Below are positions 6,959-9,462 of a stretch of 9,462 bases of DNA, in pieces; within the stretch, counting starts at the first letter, position 1; the number at the start of each line of letters is the position of its first letter. Source of the DNA: RUG11867 sp964472425 (GTDB lineage Bacteria; Bacillota_I; Bacilli_A; RF39; UBA660). The translations under genes were made by a program, and so were the position numbers. The DNA lies in NCBI GenBank assembly GCA_964472425.1, contig CAYYLF010000061.1:1-9462 (forward strand), given 5' to 3'. The notes beneath the pieces are model-generated. The model searched no databases, had not been told where the DNA came from, and was given only the letters and a program-made list of their open reading frames with translations.

Positions 6959-6967
6959 TGTTATAAT
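6959..6967 (+). promoter_or_regulatory. Extended -10 promoter of the pseudokinase operon
   Basis: TGTTATAAT is identical to the extended -10 of kinase 1. A pyrimidine tract (6936-6954) fills the -35 and spacer region, with no clear -35 hexamer. Transcription would start around 6974, upstream of the ATG at 7001, so a TTG at 6953 in the same frame cannot be the start. Confidence 0.65.
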
Positions 6968-6990
6968 GGTGGTTATAAAGGGTATGGAAT

Positions 6991-6997
6991 AGGTGAT
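6991..6997 (+). promoter_or_regulatory. Ribosome binding site that fixes the kinase 2 start at 7001
   Basis: AGGTGAT pairs with the 16S rRNA 3' end and lies three bases before ATG 7001; the GG core is seven bases away. The same TAGGYGAT-type arrangement precedes kinase 1. Confidence 0.75.
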
Positions 6998-7000
6998 AGT

Positions 7001-8719
7001 ATGGTAAGCAAGTTCATAATCTTGGCTATAGTCGGTTCGGTCGTGCTCAATTTGTGGTACCGTTTGGGAAGGGATAAAAATGAGAAAGAGATAGGAATTT
7101 TTTCTTCTATCTTGGGGTTAAACATTCTCGGAGTAATCTTGGAGTTCGCGTTTGTGACTATGAACAGGACGAGTTTGAACATAGTACTCGTATCCGTGCT
7201 TACTAGATTTTATCATCTGTATTTGGTACTCATGGCTCTTTTGTTTACGGTTCATCTTTTTACATTGTGCTATAGGCACGGGGACGAGAAGACCATCAAA
7301 TACTATAGGAAAATCAAAAAATTATCCTATTACGTTTTTTATGTTTTGGGCGTCGTGATGATATTCATCCCTTTAAAGTTTTATCCGGACGGAACGGTGA
7401 GCGGTTCGGCAGTCGATTTAGTCTACCTCTATACCGCCGTGTGTATGTTCTCATGGCTCATTACAGATGTAAAGAACATGAGGACTTTGAATCAAAAGAA
7501 GTTCGTTCCGTATGTGCTTTATATACTGGCGTTCGTAGCTATGATATTCGTCGAGAAGATTCATCCGGATATTTCTTTGATGGCCTCCGTTCAAACGATT
7601 ATTCTCTTCATAATGATTTTGGTGGAAAAAGAGAAAAAAGTGCCACGAGAGAGAGCTGTCGCGGGTATACCGGAGGTAATAAAGGAAATCGAGTTGCCGA
7701 AAAGTAATGATGTCGATGTAAATTGTGAAGAACCTGTCTTGGGCGTTTGGGAGGAGAAGCAGTCGAGCGATGAGGAATTCGATTATTTGAGTTCTCTACG
7801 CGAGATGAGCGAATTTTCGCTAGGACTGCTCGAACGAGATGATGCGACTATGCTCAAAAGGGGAGTACGTCATTTGGCTCTGGCAACTATGGATTTAGTC
7901 CAAGACGCGACCGATTACGAAGTCTCAAAGGATATGAAAGTGGGCAAAGTGGTTTTCAATGAAAGAGAATACGAACCGAGAGCGTTGTTCGACGAAGCGG
8001 TTTTGGCTACGAAGGCGCGGATTGGCGATGAGCTCATTCGATTCAAAGTTACTATGGACGACGAGATGCCGGGCGTGCTCGTAGGTGATGCGAGTCGTGT
8101 CAAAGAAGTAATATGGAAACTGCTCATCGATGCTTGTAAGTACACGAAGCAGGGCACTATCGAGCTCAAAGTAGATGCTATCGTAAGAGGCCTTCTTTGC
8201 AAATTGATCGTTACGGTGGAGGATACGGGAATCGGTATAAGAGAAGACGATATACCTGAGTTATTCGAAGATAAGAGAGAACTCGCAGTGACCAAACGGT
8301 TGGTCGAGGAGATGAACGGTCGTTTCGTCGTTCAAAGTGAGTATGGCAAGGGAACCCGAATCACGGTGTCTTTGGAACAAAAACTAGGTAATTTGGCGAG
8401 TCAAGAAAGAAGGGATTTCGCCGGCAAAATCGTCGCCATCATAAGCGACAAGAGAATCACTTTAGAACTTGTCAAAAAAAGGTTGGAGTCTTATAATATA
8501 GATGTGAGAGTCGCGAACGACGCGGAGGAAGCGAGAAAAGTGCTCGCGAATAACGAATGTAGTTTGGCTCTCGTGGAGGCGAACATGAAAAAGGAAGTGT
8601 CCGGTTTTTCCAACATTCCAATCGCCCTTTTGGGAAAAAGCGCTGAAGACGGGGGCGAAGTTCTAGTTAAACCGGTCTCGGATAGAGAACTCGCCTCAAT
8701 TTTAGATAAATATTTGTAA
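7001..8719 (+). CDS. Degenerate seven-TM hybrid histidine kinase (predicted pseudokinase with pseudo-receiver)
   Basis: 572 residues. It has the same architecture as the kinase at 3681: about seven TM segments (roughly 3-20, 31-55, 60-90, 108-127, 137-155, 168-184, 190-208), HisKA-like, HATPase-like, receiver-like. The sequence aligns through VTVEDTGIGI, TKRLVEEMNGRFVVQSEYGKG and GDASRVKEV. Key residues are gone. The H box aligns as LSSLREMSE, placing E268 where kinase 1 has H246. The N-box Asn is D377. G1 (D408-T-G-I-G412) survives, but about 15 residues holding the F box, ATP lid and GSGLG are deleted between F422 and L428. In the receiver-like domain (473-572) the acidic pair is S482/D483, the phospho-Asp is E526, the switch Thr is L544, and only K557 remains; the domain is also shortened. 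The helical linker is replaced by a charged stretch (210-260). The frame is uninterrupted and the gene has a good promoter and ribosome binding site, so it is probably a functional non-enzyme. It is co-transcribed with the HPt-receiver gene 15 bases downstream. Confidence 0.88.
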   Translation: MVSKFIILAIVGSVVLNLWYRLGRDKNEKEIGIFSSILGLNILGVILEFAFVTMNRTSLNIVLVSVLTRFYHLYLVLMALLFTVHLFTLCYRHGDEKTIKYYRKIKKLSYYVFYVLGVVMIFIPLKFYPDGTVSGSAVDLVYLYTAVCMFSWLITDVKNMRTLNQKKFVPYVLYILAFVAMIFVEKIHPDISLMASVQTIILFIMILVEKEKKVPRERAVAGIPEVIKEIELPKSNDVDVNCEEPVLGVWEEKQSSDEEFDYLSSLREMSEFSLGLLERDDATMLKRGVRHLALATMDLVQDATDYEVSKDMKVGKVVFNEREYEPRALFDEAVLATKARIGDELIRFKVTMDDEMPGVLVGDASRVKEVIWKLLIDACKYTKQGTIELKVDAIVRGLLCKLIVTVEDTGIGIREDDIPELFEDKRELAVTKRLVEEMNGRFVVQSEYGKGTRITVSLEQKLGNLASQERRDFAGKIVAIISDKRITLELVKKRLESYNIDVRVANDAEEARKVLANNECSLALVEANMKKEVSGFSNIPIALLGKSAEDGGEVLVKPVSDRELASILDKYL

Positions 8720-8734
8720 GAGAGGTGTTTCTAA

Positions 8735-9462
8735 ATGAAAGATGTAAACGTTTTAATCGAGAATGGAGTAGATGTCAAGAAGAGCTTGGAGCTCTTCGGC
8801 GACATGAATACGTACGATACCATGCTCGAAGATTTTTTGAAAGAAGTAGACGGCAAGGTGAACAATGCGAAGCGGTATTTGGATATGTCCGACATGGCGA
8901 ATTATGCCATAATCGTCCATTCGCTCAAGAGCGATTGTCGTTATTTCGGGATAAACAAGTTGGCCGATATGTTTTATGACCACGAGTTGGCTGGCAAGCG
9001 AAACGACATTTTCTATGTTCGCGAGAATTTCGAAGCTTTGATGAACGAGACGAAGAGAGTCTTGAACGTGCTCAAGAGATACATGGGCGTATTGGTGGAC
9101 GACGAACCGCCTGTGGCGCTCAGCCAAGAGATTCGTCCGGCGAGTTCTTCCGAAGAGTCCATTATAGTCGTCGACGATTCGAACATTATCCGAAACTTCA
9201 TTCAAAAGATTTTCGATGGCAAGTACAAAGTAATCGCCGTGAACGACGGTCAAGAAGCCATCGGTACGATAGATAACATGCCTAAAGATAAAATCATGTG
9301 CATTTTCTTGGATTTGAACATGCCTGGAGTGGACGGTTTTCAAGTGTTAGACCATTTTAAGTCGACCGGTTTGTTCGAACAAGTTCCAGTTTCGATAATA
9401 TCCGGTTCGGGTGACGCGGATACGGTCGCGAAGGTTTTCTCTTATCCGATAGTAGATATGCT
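8735..9462 (+). CDS. HPt domain-containing response regulator (HPt-REC), 3'-truncated by the window
   Basis: The ATG at 8735 follows AGAGGTG (8721-8727) by seven bases. 242 residues are visible and the frame is still open at the window end. Residues about 1-118 form an all-helical histidine phosphotransfer domain with H62 in IIVHSLKSDCRYFG, matching the HPt consensus H-S-L-K. An Ala/Ser/Pro/Glu linker (124-141) leads to a receiver domain from about 142, with D147/D148, phospho-acceptor D193 in FLDLNMPGVDG, and S223 in the Thr/Ser switch position. The switch Lys lies beyond the window. All visible phosphorelay residues are intact, in contrast to the pseudokinase just upstream in the same operon. 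The HPt can in principle take phosphate from the receiver of kinase 1 (D536) and pass it to its own or another receiver. Whether an output domain follows the receiver is unknown. Confidence 0.92.
   Translation, partial: MKDVNVLIENGVDVKKSLELFGDMNTYDTMLEDFLKEVDGKVNNAKRYLDMSDMANYAIIVHSLKSDCRYFGINKLADMFYDHELAGKRNDIFYVRENFEALMNETKRVLNVLKRYMGVLVDDEPPVALSQEIRPASSSEESIIVVDDSNIIRNFIQKIFDGKYKVIAVNDGQEAIGTIDNMPKDKIMCIFLDLNMPGVDGFQVLDHFKSTGLFEQVPVSIISGSGDADTVAKVFSYPIVDM

Noticed and set aside
6953..7000. TTG at 6953 as start of kinase 2
   Set aside because: This segment contains the -10 element (6959-6967) and lies upstream of the expected transcript start; ATG 7001 has a proper ribosome binding site and leads directly into the first TM helix.
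7001..8719. Kinase 2 as a pseudogene
   Set aside because: No stop or frameshift occurs over 572 codons, the lid deletion is in frame, flanking motifs are conserved, and promoter, ribosome binding site and operon partner are intact.
8753..9343. 196-codon open frame on the - strand over the HPt-receiver gene
   Set aside because: The + strand frame from 8735 encodes clear HPt and receiver motifs with a good ribosome binding site; the reverse frame is rich in His/Val/Arg as expected of an antisense shadow.

Overview
The window looks like a chromosomal segment from an uncultured, low-to-moderate GC Firmicute, most likely a gut Bacilli lineage of the RF39/RFN20 type. This is inferred from the mixture of genes: a surface protein with InlB-type B-repeats and a C-terminal module ending in a 'VRPTVYLKS...GDGSSGNPY' signature, an Rpn/PD-(D/E)XK protein, 7-TM hybrid kinases, strong AGGAGGTGATC-type ribosome binding sites and sigma-A-type promoters. 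TGG is read as Trp and TGA serves as a stop, so the standard bacterial code applies, not the Mycoplasma code. All supported genes lie on the + strand. No rRNA, tRNA, CRISPR array or insertion sequence was seen.

Layout. (1) 3-1382: 3' part of a repeat-containing surface protein. Its C-terminal module is far more AT-rich than its repeats. A strong terminator follows at 1391-1422. (2) 1528-2517 and 2634-3593: two paralogous PlsC-like acyltransferases, each with its own promoter and both carrying the same C-terminal extension outside the catalytic domain. (3) 3681-5495: a seven-TM hybrid histidine kinase with all catalytic residues present, followed by a hairpin terminator. (4) 5542-5852: a non-coding stretch with a good promoter (5594-5622) and a long, hairpin-containing leader, then an Rpn-family protein (5853-6857). 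(5) 7001-8719: a second seven-TM hybrid kinase, paralogous to the first, that has lost the phospho-acceptor His, the N-box Asn, the ATP lid/G2 box and the receiver phospho-Asp, yet keeps a clean reading frame. It is followed after 15 bases by an HPt-receiver protein (8735 to the window end) whose phospho-residues are intact.

How the genes may work together (inference). Kinase 1 supplies the His and Asp steps of a phosphorelay (H246 to D536). The HPt-receiver protein supplies the next two (H62 to D193). The degenerate kinase sits in the same operon as the HPt-receiver protein, and would be a non-catalytic, membrane-bound partner: a scaffold, an allosteric regulator or a decoy. This pairing of a fully pseudo-enzymatic hybrid kinase with an active HPt-receiver protein is the most interesting thing in the window. 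The acyltransferases and the surface protein have no evident functional link to the relay.
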